Under the pieces are notes generated by a model. That model made no database searches. It was not told the DNA's origin and worked only from the letters and a program-made list of their open reading frames with translations. From positions 1-15,944 of the forward strand of contig JAIDKJ010000060.1 in the NCBI GenBank assembly GCA_029051835.1: DNA of 15,944 nt, written 5' to 3'. Position 1 is the first letter of the stretch, and the number at the start of each line of letters is the position of its first letter. This DNA is from Paramuribaculum sp. Lineage in GTDB: Bacteria > Bacteroidota > Bacteroidia > Bacteroidales > Muribaculaceae. Position numbers and translations under genes: made by a program. Below are positions 1-8,200 of the stretch, piece by piece.

Positions 1-548
1 TGGCCACCATTGCCTGCAACTATATCGGAGTCAAGCCGCAGAACATCCACTTGGTCCGCATGCCCTTCTACGAAACCGGCACCATCAAGAAAGGCGAACT
101 CAGCCAGCGCGATGTCGACATCGTGAAGCAACTGCTCACCGACGTAAAGCCACATCAGATATTCGTGGCCGGCGACCTCGCCGATCCCCACGGCACACAC
201 AAAGTGTGCACCGATGCCGTACTCGCCGCTGTCGACGAGCTGAAGGATGAACCCTGGATGAACGACTGCCGTATATGGATGTATCGCGGAGCATGGGCCG
301 AATGGGAAATAGACCATATCGAGATGGCCGTGCCTATCAGCCCCGAAGAGCTGCGATTCAAACGCAACTCCATCCTCAAGCACCAGAGCCAGATGGAGAA
401 CGCACCGTTCCTGGGCGATGACGACCGACTCTTCTGGCAGCGCGCCGAAGAGCGCAACCGTGGCACCGCACAGCTCTATCAGAGCCTCGGACTCGCATCC
501 TACGAAGCCATCGAGGCCTTCGTGGAATACCACATCATCCGCGACTAA
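1..548 (+). CDS. nagB: Glucosamine-6-phosphate deaminase/PIG-L fusion protein, C-terminal 181 residues (5' partial)
   Basis: The frame is open from the left edge (first whole codon at position 3) to a TAA at 546-548, so the start lies outside the window. The visible part matches the LmbE/PIG-L-like C-terminal half of the long (about 660-residue) NagB-type proteins of Bacteroidales, which carry an N-terminal glucosamine-6-phosphate deaminase domain. That enzyme makes fructose-6-phosphate and ammonia from glucosamine-6-phosphate in the cytoplasm. What can be seen is the VAGDLADPHGTHKVC segment (about 162-206), a His-rich motif where PIG-L proteins place a metal-binding histidine pair. It is followed by conserved RGAWAEWEI and FKRNSILKHQSQ stretches. 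The deaminase domain itself is not visible, so the fusion is inferred from family knowledge. A strong terminator follows 27 bases after the stop. An alternative is a stand-alone PIG-L deacetylase. Confidence 0.8.
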   Translation, partial: ATIACNYIGVKPQNIHLVRMPFYETGTIKKGELSQRDVDIVKQLLTDVKPHQIFVAGDLADPHGTHKVCTDAVLAAVDELKDEPWMNDCRIWMYRGAWAEWEIDHIEMAVPISPEELRFKRNSILKHQSQMENAPFLGDDDRLFWQRAEERNRGTAQLYQSLGLASYEAIEAFVEYHIIRD

Positions 549-574
549 ACGACACTAATTAAACTAAAATCACT

Positions 575-612
575 CTCCCGGAAGCCGGTTTCCGACAGCT
601 TCCGGGAGTTTT
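575..612 (+). terminator. Rho-independent terminator after nagB
   Basis: A perfect 11-bp inverted repeat, CTCCCGGAAGC (575-585) and GCTTCCGGGAG (598-608), encloses a 12-nt loop and is followed directly by TTTT (609-612). The loop can add a further CGG/CCG pairing. It lies between the stop of the deaminase gene and the start of the exonuclease gene, so the latter probably has its own promoter, but I could not identify one in the remaining 17 bases. Confidence 0.85.
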
Positions 613-629
613 CATGACACAAGCACCTG

Positions 630-1541
630 ATGACTGATCTATCACAACTGGCCGACTGGATATGCCTTGACGCCGAATTTGCCGAAGGAGTCGAAATGCT
701 CGAACTTGCGATCATGAGCGGCGACGGACGCATGCTCTACAGTCAGCGTTTCCGACCCGCCACACTGCAGCGGTGGCGCAGCTACCCGCATGGCATCACA
801 CCCGAAATGGTCGAGAACGAACCGCTGTTTGCCGAATGCCGGCAGGAAATACAGAGCATCATCGACTCGGCATCGCACGTCATAGGATTTGCAGTGGCCG
901 AAAACGATCTGCGCAAACTTCACCACGAAGGGATCCGCACCGACGAATCGCTCGGCATAGTGGAGATACGCGACTGGTTCTGGATCACACACGGACTTGA
1001 AAACGGACTCGACTACAGGCAGAACGTAGGGCTTAACACCTGCTGCCGCGAACTCGGCATAGACATAGACGAATCGCTGGAACACTCCGCCGCCTACGAC
1101 ACCGAATGCACCCTCCGTGCATTCACCGGACTGCTGCGGCTATACGCCGAAAAGCGCGGCATAGCCAACGCCGCAGTCGAAGAGATCGAGCGTCGCTTCG
1201 CCGAAGAGTTCGCCGTCGAAAAAGACAAGTACGACCGGGCCAACGGCGCCGGATACTGCTGCATTCTGCGGCGTGGCGACGGACCCTACCAGATGAAGTT
1301 CAGCAAAGAGCCTCCGGCATCCGGCCCCGACACAATTGCCGTCGTAGCCGTGGCCAACCGCAAGAAAGCCATGGTGAAATTCAGCCAGATGCTCACCGGC
1401 AAGATCCTCTACGGCAACTTCCGTTTCGACCGCCTATCCCGACGCAAGCTCGAAGAGTTCAAAGCCTATACCGACGACTACGAGGCCGACGACGAACAGT
1501 TCAATTCCAAACTGCTCCGCCTGGCGGGAAAATTCCGCTGA
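630..1541 (+). CDS. DnaQ-like DEDDh 3'-5' exonuclease with an uncharacterised C-terminal region
   Basis: A 303-residue cytoplasmic protein. Residues 8-170 form an RNase T/DnaQ-type exonuclease fold with all the metal-binding acidic residues: D14 and E16 in LDAEF, D93 in AENDL, and the H152/D157 pair in HSAAYDTE. GITPEMV (55-61) corresponds to the usual substrate-side GI(T/S) loop. Such enzymes remove nucleotides from the 3' ends of DNA or RNA. Residues about 175-303 are charged, probably helical at the start, and match no domain I can name. This half is not typical of the polymerase III epsilon subunit, so the dnaQ symbol is not used. The ATG at 630 is the first in frame after the upstream terminator; an ATG at 614 is out of frame and soon stops. 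The gene is convergent with the sigma factor gene, with only eight bases between the two stop codons. Confidence 0.8.
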   Translation: MTDLSQLADWICLDAEFAEGVEMLELAIMSGDGRMLYSQRFRPATLQRWRSYPHGITPEMVENEPLFAECRQEIQSIIDSASHVIGFAVAENDLRKLHHEGIRTDESLGIVEIRDWFWITHGLENGLDYRQNVGLNTCCRELGIDIDESLEHSAAYDTECTLRAFTGLLRLYAEKRGIANAAVEEIERRFAEEFAVEKDKYDRANGAGYCCILRRGDGPYQMKFSKEPPASGPDTIAVVAVANRKKAMVKFSQMLTGKILYGNFRFDRLSRRKLEEFKAYTDDYEADDEQFNSKLLRLAGKFR

Positions 1542-1552
1542 CCGGCCGGTCA
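1539..1552. repeat. 14-bp palindrome joining two convergent stop codons
   Basis: TGACCGGCCGGTCA reads the same on both strands. Its first three bases are the exonuclease stop codon and its last three, on the minus strand, are the sigma factor stop codon. Eight bases (CCGGCCGG) separate the genes. There is no T-run on either side, so it is not a standard terminator, although it could form a short stem in both transcripts or act as one arm of a bidirectional end signal. Confidence 0.7.
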
Positions 1553-2083
1553 TCTGTAATCGGCCAGACGTGCCTGCAGGAATTTGCGCGCATAAAATAT
1601 GCGGCTCTTCACCGTGCCGAGCGGCAGATGCATGTGTTCGGCTATCTCCGAATACTTGTAGCCAGCCACATGCATGGTGAACGGGATGCGGTATCCGTCA
1701 GGAAAACTGTTGACCACATCGGTTATCTCACTGGCCAGATATGTGTCCTCGGGCGACGGTTGCAGGCAGTTTTCGGGAGTATTGATCCGGTATAGATCAT
1801 CGGAAGTGTCCACCACGGTAGCCGATCTCACCATCCGCCGGTAACGGTTGATGAATATATTGCGCATTATGGTGAACACCCAGCCTTTGAAATTGGTATC
1901 GTCCTGATACATGTCGCTGCTGTCGAGCACCTTCAGGGTCGTATCCTGAAGCAGATCGTATGCATCGTCGCGGTTTGACGTCAGCACGAAAGCGAAATTC
2001 AACAGGTTTTGTTGCAGCCCGAGCAGTTTTTCCCTGAATTTTGCGGTAGTCATAGTCATCCGATTAAGATTCATATTCGTCAT
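1550..2083 (-). CDS. ECF-type RNA polymerase sigma factor
   Basis: A 177-residue sigma-70 family protein of the extracytoplasmic-function type. It directs RNA polymerase to a specific promoter set. Region 2 spans about residues 15-88 and includes the DLLQDTTLKVL segment and the GWVFTIMRNIFINRYRR helix, which contact the core enzyme and the -10 element. Region 4 spans about 117-172, with the helix-turn-helix YSEIAEHMHLPLGTVKSRI (about 144-162) that reads the -35 element. The sequence closely resembles a sigma factor I recall as conserved across Bacteroides. ATG 2083 is preferred to the GTG at 2086; in-frame ATGs at 2074, 2059 and 2053 are also possible, because similarity begins only near TTAKFREKL. 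No anti-sigma factor gene adjoins it: the next gene leftward is convergent and the next rightward is divergent. Control may therefore be transcriptional, or act through an unlinked partner. No target promoter can be assigned. Confidence 0.88.
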   Translation of the reverse strand: MTNMNLNRMTMTTAKFREKLLGLQQNLLNFAFVLTSNRDDAYDLLQDTTLKVLDSSDMYQDDTNFKGWVFTIMRNIFINRYRRMVRSATVVDTSDDLYRINTPENCLQPSPEDTYLASEITDVVNSFPDGYRIPFTMHVAGYKYSEIAEHMHLPLGTVKSRIFYARKFLQARLADYR

Positions 2084-2110
2084 CACACCGTCGGATAGTC
2101 ACCGCCTGAA

Positions 2111-2128
2111 ATCGGAACCGAATCCGAT
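2111..2128. promoter_or_regulatory. Inverted repeat between the divergent sigma factor and methyltransferase genes
   Basis: The 131-base space between these genes (2084-2214) holds an inverted repeat, ATCGGA (2111-2116) and TCCGAT (2123-2128), six bases apart. It lies 28 bases upstream of the sigma factor ATG and could be an operator or a short leader hairpin. I found no exact TAnnTTTG box on either strand here. A six-base repeat of this kind can occur by chance, so the call is tentative. Confidence 0.25.
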
Positions 2129-2214
2129 CCGGCTTGGTTATCAACGGATATCTACACTAAAAACCCTGCGCCAATCATTGAGGTTTCGCAGTTTAACATC
2201 ATTTCATATCCTTT

Positions 2215-3417
2215 ATGTTTCAGCCTCTGAAGCCACTCTCCGACGACATACGGCAATGGATCGCCGACCACTTCACAGCCGACGTTTCGGCGCTTCGCCT
2301 CCGTCACCACGGCAACGACGATCTGATGCATGCCATCCTGCAGATCGAAGCACGGCGCAAATGCACCTCCAAGCTTGCCGACACCCTGCGGTGCGACGCA
2401 TTCCAGTTTCCCGACATGATCGCCGCCGAGCAGTCCACTTCCGACGCTCTCGCATCCATCCATTCGTCCATTCTATGCGATGCCGACACTGTGGCCGATC
2501 TCACGTGCGGACTCGGCATCGACTCGTTTCACTTCGCTGCTGACGGACGCAAAGTGACCGCCATAGAGCGACGTCCCGAAGCAGCCGCAGCGGCAATCGC
2601 CAACTCCCGCGCCCTGGGACTCTCCGACCGCATCGAAGTGATCAATGCCGACTCCACCGAATGGCTTGCAGCCACGACCGACAGCTTCGACTGCATCTTC
2701 ATCGACCCGGCGCGCCGCGACAATCTCGGACGTCGCTGCTACAGCCTCGCCGACTGCAGCCCCGACGTCGGCGCACTGCTCCCACTGCTGCGCGCCCACA
2801 CCGGACGGGTCGTGGTCAAAGCCTCGCCGATGCTCGATGCCGAAGCAGTGGCCCGTCAGCTGCAACAGGTCAGCGACATCTACCTGATCGGCACCGCCAC
2901 CGAATGCAAGGAGCTTGTGGCGGTAGTGGACTTCAGCCTGCCTGCCGGCACACCGTTCAGACTTCACGCGGTCACGACAGTCCGAGGTGAAATATCCAAT
3001 ATCACCCTCGGAACCGATCCTCACGACGCCGACATGCCCGCTGACACGCCTGAACAGGGAATGATGATCTACGAACCCTATCCTGCCCTGATGAAAGCCG
3101 GCCGCTACCGCTGGATCGCCGACCGCTACAAAGTGTCGGCGCCCGCTCCCGACACCCATCTGTTTCTGTCAAGGCAGCGCATCGGTTTTCCGGGAAAAGC
3201 CTATGAGATAGTAGAGTCGCTTGATTTCGACAAGCGTACTATCAAAGAGATTGCATCACGGCGCATCAAGGCCAATGTGGCCACCCGCAATTTTCCGCTC
3301 GACGCGCCGTCGCTGGTGCGACGGCTCAAGATCAGCGAGGGAGGCGACATGCATGTCTACGGCATCCGTACTTCCGGACGCGGACTCATGCTGCTGCTCT
3401 GCCGCCCGTCGGACTGA
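2215..3417 (+). CDS. Class I SAM-dependent methyltransferase with C-terminal THUMP-like domain
   Basis: A 400-residue cytoplasmic protein. The Rossmann-fold methyltransferase core covers about residues 85-230. SAM motif I is DLTCGLG (95-101), the ribose-binding acidic residue is probably E118 in AIERR, D146 lies in the INAD segment, and the catalytic-loop position is held by IDPARR (163-168). The C-terminal 70 or so residues, including a RRIKANVATRNFPL stretch, match the THUMP-like domain found at the end of this Bacteroidetes methyltransferase family. THUMP-type domains usually bind structured RNA, so a tRNA or rRNA target is likely, but no substrate is known to me. The usual (D/N)PPY motif of N-methyltransferases is absent and DPARR stands in its place. 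The start ATG follows an AT-rich stretch. Transcription converges with smpB across a 26-base gap that contains the palindrome TAGCGCGCTA (3431-3440) but no T-run terminator. Confidence 0.82.
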   Translation: MFQPLKPLSDDIRQWIADHFTADVSALRLRHHGNDDLMHAILQIEARRKCTSKLADTLRCDAFQFPDMIAAEQSTSDALASIHSSILCDADTVADLTCGLGIDSFHFAADGRKVTAIERRPEAAAAAIANSRALGLSDRIEVINADSTEWLAATTDSFDCIFIDPARRDNLGRRCYSLADCSPDVGALLPLLRAHTGRVVVKASPMLDAEAVARQLQQVSDIYLIGTATECKELVAVVDFSLPAGTPFRLHAVTTVRGEISNITLGTDPHDADMPADTPEQGMMIYEPYPALMKAGRYRWIADRYKVSAPAPDTHLFLSRQRIGFPGKAYEIVESLDFDKRTIKEIASRRIKANVATRNFPLDAPSLVRRLKISEGGDMHVYGIRTSGRGLMLLLCRPSD

Positions 3418-3443
3418 TATACCCCCGCAATAGCGCGCTACCC

Positions 3444-3899
3444 TTATTTTTTCTGAAACATGCGCGCGATCTGACGCTTGTCGTCGCGCTCCTTGATGGT
3501 CTGACGCTTGTCATATTCCTTTTTGCCGCGTCCGATTCCCACCACCATTTTGGCAAGCCCCTTGCCGTTGATAAACACCTTCAGCGGCACCACCGTGAAT
3601 CCGGCGTCCTTGCCGGCTTTTGCCAGACGCGCTATCTCCTTTTTCTTAAGCAGAAGCTTACGGTCGCGTCGGGCCGAATGATTGTTGTATGACCCGTAGA
3701 AATACTCGGCCACATACATGTTTTTCACCCACACCTCGTCGTTGCTGACCAGACAGAACGTATCGCTCAGACCGGCCTTGCCGAGGCGTATCGACTTTAT
3801 TTCCGTACCGGTCAGCACTATGCCGGCCGTGAACGTTTCGGATATTTCGTAATCAAACCGCGCACGGCGGTTGACGATATTTACTTCGCTGAGTTTCAT
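3444..3899 (-). CDS. smpB: SsrA-binding protein SmpB
   Basis: A 151-residue protein, the normal length for SmpB. It binds tmRNA (SsrA) and brings it to stalled ribosomes, where the nascent chain is tagged for proteolysis and the ribosome is freed. Family hallmarks are visible in order: [10 protein letters not shown] near residue 10, [20 protein letters not shown] (25-44), the [14 protein letters not shown] segment near residue 72, and a basic C-terminal tail, [18 protein letters not shown], of the kind that enters the mRNA channel of an empty A site. Its ATG overlaps the TGA of the upstream membrane-protein gene by four bases (ATGA, 3896-3899), so it is the second gene of a two-gene unit and may be translated by reinitiation. 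The tmRNA gene (ssrA) is not in this window. Confidence 0.97.
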   Translation of the reverse strand: MKLSEVNIVNRRARFDYEISETFTAGIVLTGTEIKSIRLGKAGLSDTFCLVSNDEVWVKNMYVAEYFYGSYNNHSARRDRKLLLKKKEIARLAKAGKDAGFTVVPLKVFINGKGLAKMVVGIGRGKKEYDKRQTIKERDDKRQIARMFQKK

Positions 3900-4441
3900 A
3901 GAACAAGATCAAATATAAAGATAATCAGGAATGGCGGGATTATTACCGTAAGTATTGTGAAAATCATGAATTTGCCAACGCTCTCTTCACGCACCGCCAT
4001 ATAGCGGTCGCCGCGCCACAATACGATAGCGGTATAGATGCCCAGAAACAATACCAGGTCTATGTCAAACGGCAGACAGTTCTGCACCAGCAGGCTGAGA
4101 GCGAGAAGCGACTGCCCCATGAGCACATATGTGTGATTGCGTTTCTCGCTCGGAATCGAATCGGTGAAACGGTAGATATACGTCGACATGAAATGCGTGG
4201 CAATGAAATAGCTGACGAAAAAAGCCACGAATTCTATCACCGCCAGATTGAGAAGCTTCACGAAAGTATGCTCCATATGATACACTCCCTGCAGAAACAC
4301 CGCAAGCCCCATCATCACTGTCAGCGGGAAAAAACCACTACGCGCCAGCCTTGACGGATCGACGCCCTCCGACGAGATATCTTCCCATCCGCGCGCGGGC
4401 GACATTATCAGTTGAAACAATAGTTTTATAAACCTTAACAT
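3896..4441 (-). CDS. YIP1-family-like integral membrane protein
   Basis: A 181-residue inner-membrane protein with five predicted hydrophobic segments at about residues 36-54, 62-84, 104-123, 127-143 and 157-180. The cytoplasmic-looking N-terminus [19 protein letters not shown] resembles the opening of the YIP1-domain proteins of Bacteroidetes, where a 'P..gW..i' signature precedes the first membrane span. Function is unknown. The ATG at 4441 is chosen over a longer in-frame start at 4522: the extra 27 residues show no similarity, and the longer start would lie upstream of the TAACTTTG promoter box at 4451-4458. The gene leads a two-gene unit with smpB (ATGA overlap). With that promoter the leader would be only about five bases long. 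The family assignment is moderate; the membrane character is clear. Confidence 0.7.
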   Translation of the reverse strand: MLRFIKLLFQLIMSPARGWEDISSEGVDPSRLARSGFFPLTVMMGLAVFLQGVYHMEHTFVKLLNLAVIEFVAFFVSYFIATHFMSTYIYRFTDSIPSEKRNHTYVLMGQSLLALSLLVQNCLPFDIDLVLFLGIYTAIVLWRGDRYMAVREESVGKFMIFTILTVIIPPFLIIFIFDLVL

Positions 4442-4450
4442 ATCGAAGCA

Positions 4451-4458
4451 CAAAGTTA
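4451..4458 (-). promoter_or_regulatory. Bacteroidetes-type -7 box for the YIP1-smpB unit
   Basis: On the minus strand this reads TAACTTTG, a full match to the Bacteroidetes -7 consensus TAnnTTTG. It ends ten bases before the ATG at 4441, which implies a very short leader. No TTTG at the -33 position is evident, so the call rests on the -7 match and its location. Confidence 0.5.
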
Positions 4459-4491
4459 GTGATTTCGGATGGAATTTAGGGATAATCTTCG

Positions 4492-4499
4492 TAAATTTG
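4492..4499 (+). promoter_or_regulatory. Bacteroidetes-type -7 box for the DUF5606 gene
   Basis: TAAATTTG matches TAnnTTTG and lies 30 bases before the ATG at 4530, predicting a leader of about 26 bases. A -33 TTTG is not obvious. It diverges from the TAACTTTG box at 4451-4458 with 33 bases between them, and with their flanks the two boxes form an imperfect inverted repeat. Confidence 0.5.
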
Positions 4500-4529
4500 T
4501 GGCCGATATTTGAAACCAACATCTATAAA

Positions 4530-4967
4530 ATGATTCAGAAAATCCTTTCAATCTCAGGCCGTCCCGGACTGTTCAAGCTTGTCAACCAGGGACGCAACAT
4601 GCTGATAGTCGAATCGCTCGCCGACGGCAAGCGCACACCCGCCTATTCCCACGACAAGGTGGTGGCGATCGCCGATATATCAATCTATACCAACGACGAC
4701 GAAGAACGACCGCTTGTAAAGGTGCTCGAAACCATCAGAGATAAAAACGAAGCCAAGCCCGTCGACGTCAAGGGCATAGGATCTGACGCCGACCTGCGCA
4801 AATATTTCGAGAGCATACTCCCGGAATTTGATAAAGAAAGAGTCTACACCAACGACATCCGCAAAGTATTCAACTGGTACAACTGCCTTATAGCGGCAGG
4901 CATCACCGACTTCTCTCTGCCCGAGCCCGACAGCGCCGTGGAGGAGGAAACGGAAAAGGAAGCATAA
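4530..4967 (+). CDS. DUF5606 family protein
   Basis: A 145-residue cytoplasmic protein without signal peptide or membrane segments. The N-terminus MIQKILSISGRPGLFKLVN, then NMLIVESLADGKRTPAYSHD and a DISIYTNDDEE stretch, match the small DUF5606 family conserved in Bacteroidetes. Its function is not known to me. The C-terminal 20 residues are highly acidic (PEPDSAVEEETEKEA). The start at 4530 is preferred to an in-frame ATG at 4497: the eleven extra residues are not family-like, and 4497 would lie inside the -7 promoter box. The gene is divergent from the membrane protein-smpB unit and is followed by a 258-base gap, so it is probably monocistronic. Confidence 0.8.
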   Translation: MIQKILSISGRPGLFKLVNQGRNMLIVESLADGKRTPAYSHDKVVAIADISIYTNDDEERPLVKVLETIRDKNEAKPVDVKGIGSDADLRKYFESILPEFDKERVYTNDIRKVFNWYNCLIAAGITDFSLPEPDSAVEEETEKEA

Positions 4968-5225
4968 CCGCATCGGTGCTACACCTGCATGCCCATGCCC
5001 GCAGACGCTTGGAGCATGTCAGGGAACACAATCATACGGGGGGACTCCGGAACACAACATCAGTCCGGGTCCTCCCGATGCTTTATCCGTTACCGCACAG
5101 GCATAAACGCCCACTGCACCTGCTGTAGCGGCCGATCCCCCGGCACAAAGTATTGCCGCGCCGATAAACAATCGCGCAGCCTATCGGGTTATTAAAGGGT
5201 AACCTGTTTATGAGAGTCTATTCAG
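4968..5225. other. 258-base intergenic region before tamB, no gene assigned
   Basis: No credible coding frame was found. A 68-codon plus-strand frame (4989-5195) has unconserved-looking, Cys/Ser/Arg-rich content. The region does hold inverted repeats: an imperfect hairpin pairing the GGGACTCCGGA side (5041-5051) with TCCGGGTCCTCCC (5064-5076, wobble and bulge needed), CGGCA/TGCCG around 5141-5158, CCGATA (5161-5166) with TATCGG (5182-5187), and GGTTA (5187-5191) with TAACC (5200-5204). None is followed by a T-run. No exact TAnnTTTG box lies just upstream of tamB. I could not match it to tmRNA, RNase P RNA, SRP RNA, 6S RNA or a known riboswitch by eye. Confidence 0.4.
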
Positions 5226-8200
5226 ATGAGGATGTTTCGAAAAATAGTCTTGTGGATATTGGCGGTATTGCTGTTTATTGTCATAGCAGTGCCGATCGCC
5301 CTCTACGTGCCCCCGGTGCAGACATTTGTCAAGGATATCGCTCTGCGGGAGATCAGGAAATCCACCGGCATGGACATAAACGTGGAATCGCTCCGCATAA
5401 GATTTCCGCTCCGCCTCGCGCTCGAAAATGCCAGCGTGATCGAAGCCGATGGCGACACCATGCTCCGGGCCGGCGACATCAGGCTGAGCGTGGCCATGCT
5501 GCCGCTGCTCAAAGGCGACATCCGGGTCAGCGGCGCACATCTGACTGACATTTTCTATCAGACAGGAGCACCCGACTCGGCGATATGGCTCAAAGCCGAC
5601 ATCCGCGACTTCGATCTCGACGGCGCCGCGATGAATCTCGGCAAAGGCACCATCGACGTTGACCGCGCCATGCTCGACGGAGGCAAGGTCTTCCTCATGA
5701 TCAACGATAGCGTAGCGCAGCCGTCGGCCACCGACACAGCCGCTGCCTCACCGCTCGTCATCAGGGCGCTTGATATAAGCCTGCGCAACGTCGACTACAG
5801 CATGACCATGATGCCGGTGATCGACTCGCTCGGAGCCTCGATTCCAGCCGTCAGACTCCGCAACGGCCTCGTCGACATGGCCACACGCACCATCACAGCC
5901 CAAAGCCTCACGGCCGACTCGCTCGACGTGGCCTACATCACGCCATCGGCCGACTATCTCAAGACACACAGCGTCGCTACCGCTCCCGACTCGCTGCCTG
6001 CATCAGCCGGCACAGAAACCGACTCTCTGCTCTGGACCATCACCGCCGGCCATATCAACCTCAACGCACGGCGCGCGCTCTACGCCCAACGCGACGCCAC
6101 GCCCCTTCCCGGACTTGACTTCAACCATATCGAGGCATCAGGGATAGAGATAGCGATCGACTCGATGTTCAATCGCGGAAGCAGCATCAGAGTGCCCCTG
6201 CGCAGCTTCCACGCCTCCGAACGCTGCGGCATAGCACTGCGCGCCGACGGCACGTTCGCCATCGACTCCGCATCCACCATGAGCGCCCGTGACTTCCGCA
6301 TATCCACCGACTTCTCCACCCTCGATCTTGACGCGGAAATGCGGTTCGCCGACGACACGTCAGCACCATCGCCGCTCCGGCTCGAAGCCGATGCGCGCAT
6401 TGCCCCCGTCGACATCAAAATGGCTTTTCCGGCCATCGCGCCAATGATCGCATCGCTGCCGGCCGGATCCGACCTGTCGCTGAAAACCGATATCGACGGC
6501 ACCACACAGAGCCTCGACATCAAAACTCTTGAGGCCACTCTTCCACACATCTTCACCATCAGAGCCGACGGCCACATCGACCGGCCGCTCGACATCGACG
6601 GCATGGCCGGACGCATCGACATCAAAGGCCGGCTCACCGGACTCAACACCATCAAGCCATCGCTGCTCGACGCCCGGCTGGCACGCACCGTAAGCCTGCC
6701 GCCGATATCGCTCAAAGGCCACGCCGACTTCCGTCCGGGACTTATTGCCGGACTCATCAACGCCACCACAGGCAACGGACGAATAGTGGCCGACGGATCA
6801 TGGCGCCGGAATATCGAAGGCTATCGGGGCGCGATATCGCTCGACCGCTTCCCGGTGGCATCGTTTCTGCCCTCCATGGGCATAGGCGACCTGACCGCCG
6901 ACATCAGCGCCAAAGGACGCGGATTCGATCCCCTGTCCACATCCACCGAACTTGAAGCCCGAGCCACCATCGGCGCCATACAATACAAGGACAAAGCATA
7001 CTCTGACATAGATATCGCGATGCAACTTTCGCGCGGAGTAATCAACGGACATCTCGACTCCAACAATCCGGGAGCCGAACTCGGCATCACGTTCGACGGC
7101 ACCGCATCACGCGAAGGCTTCACATGGAACATCGACGGCGACATCAACTCGCTCGACCTTCTCGCCATGCGCCTGACCGACGAGCAATGCGCCGGCTCGC
7201 TCAACATCAGGAGCCAAGGATCGGTCAACGCCGACGCAACGGTCATCGACGCCACCCTGTCGGTGGCCAACCTCGACTGGAATCTCACCGGCCACCGCAT
7301 CACCGCACCCGTCACCGACATCCGCCTGACCGCTTCCGACTCCACCGTCAACACCGACCTCACATCGGGCGACCTCTCGCTGACGCTCGCCACCCTCTGC
7401 GGGCTCGACACTCTCATGGCACGCATGGCAGCGTTGCCGGCCGTGATCGATACCGCCATAGCCCACCGCAACGCCGACATTATCGCCCTGCAACGGGCCA
7501 TGCCCCCGCTCAACGCCCTGCTGACCGCCGGACCCGACAACATTCTCACCGACCTTCTCGCCGCTTCAGGCACCGGCTTCAGGCATGCCGACATGAGGAT
7601 CAGCAACGATTCGCTCATGCACTTCAACACCCTTGTCACCGGCTTCCATTCAGGCGACACACGCCTCGACACCCTGCGGTTTGGAGCCGTGCAGCATGGC
7701 AAATACCTTGCATTCAACGGAGCGCTCAACAACCGGCCCGGCACACTCGACCAATGGGCCCACGTACGTCTGACCGGCTATCTTGCCGACGACCGCCTCG
7801 CACTGCTGCTGAGACAACGCGACATCAACGACCGCGAAGGCTTCTTTCTCGGCGCCAACCTCGCTATAGCCGACTCCGTGGCCACCCTCCGGTTCGTGCC
7901 CGGCAGCCCGGTCATAGGCTACAAGAAATGGCAGCTCAATCCGTCAAATTTCATCACCTACAATCTCTACACCCATCATATCGACGCCAACCTCGAAATG
8001 GGATCCGGCAAGAGCCTCATACGCCTCTTCACAGATCATCGGGAAGGCACCACCTCGCAGGAGGATCTTATAGTACAGCTCAAGGACATACAGATACAGG
8101 ACTGGCTGACCATCTCACCGTTCGCACCGCCGGTCAAAGGCTCTCTTGCCGCTGACATGCGCATCAGCGCAGGCAAAAACTCACTCACAGGCACCGGCAA

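Noticed and set aside
3431..3440. Palindrome TAGCGCGCTA between the methyltransferase and smpB stops
   Set aside because: Ten bases with no loop and no T-run; too short to call as a terminator.
5041..5125. Possible cobalamin-riboswitch-like elements (GGGACTCCGG hairpin, GCCCACTGC)
   Set aside because: The B12-box and the conserved core do not appear in the right order, and tamB is not a cobalamin gene.
5030..5180. Minus-strand frame of about 50 codons with a TTG start and a hydrophobic, Gly/Ala-rich product in the same gap
   Set aside because: It looks membrane-like at first, but its third-codon GC is near half while the neighbouring genes are much higher, and it has no ATG start. Chance is more likely than a small protein or gene remnant.
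4989..5195. 68-codon plus-strand open frame in the gap before tamB
   Set aside because: Composition is rich in Cys, Ser, Arg and Gly without any hydrophobic or family pattern, and nothing marks its start; it looks like chance.
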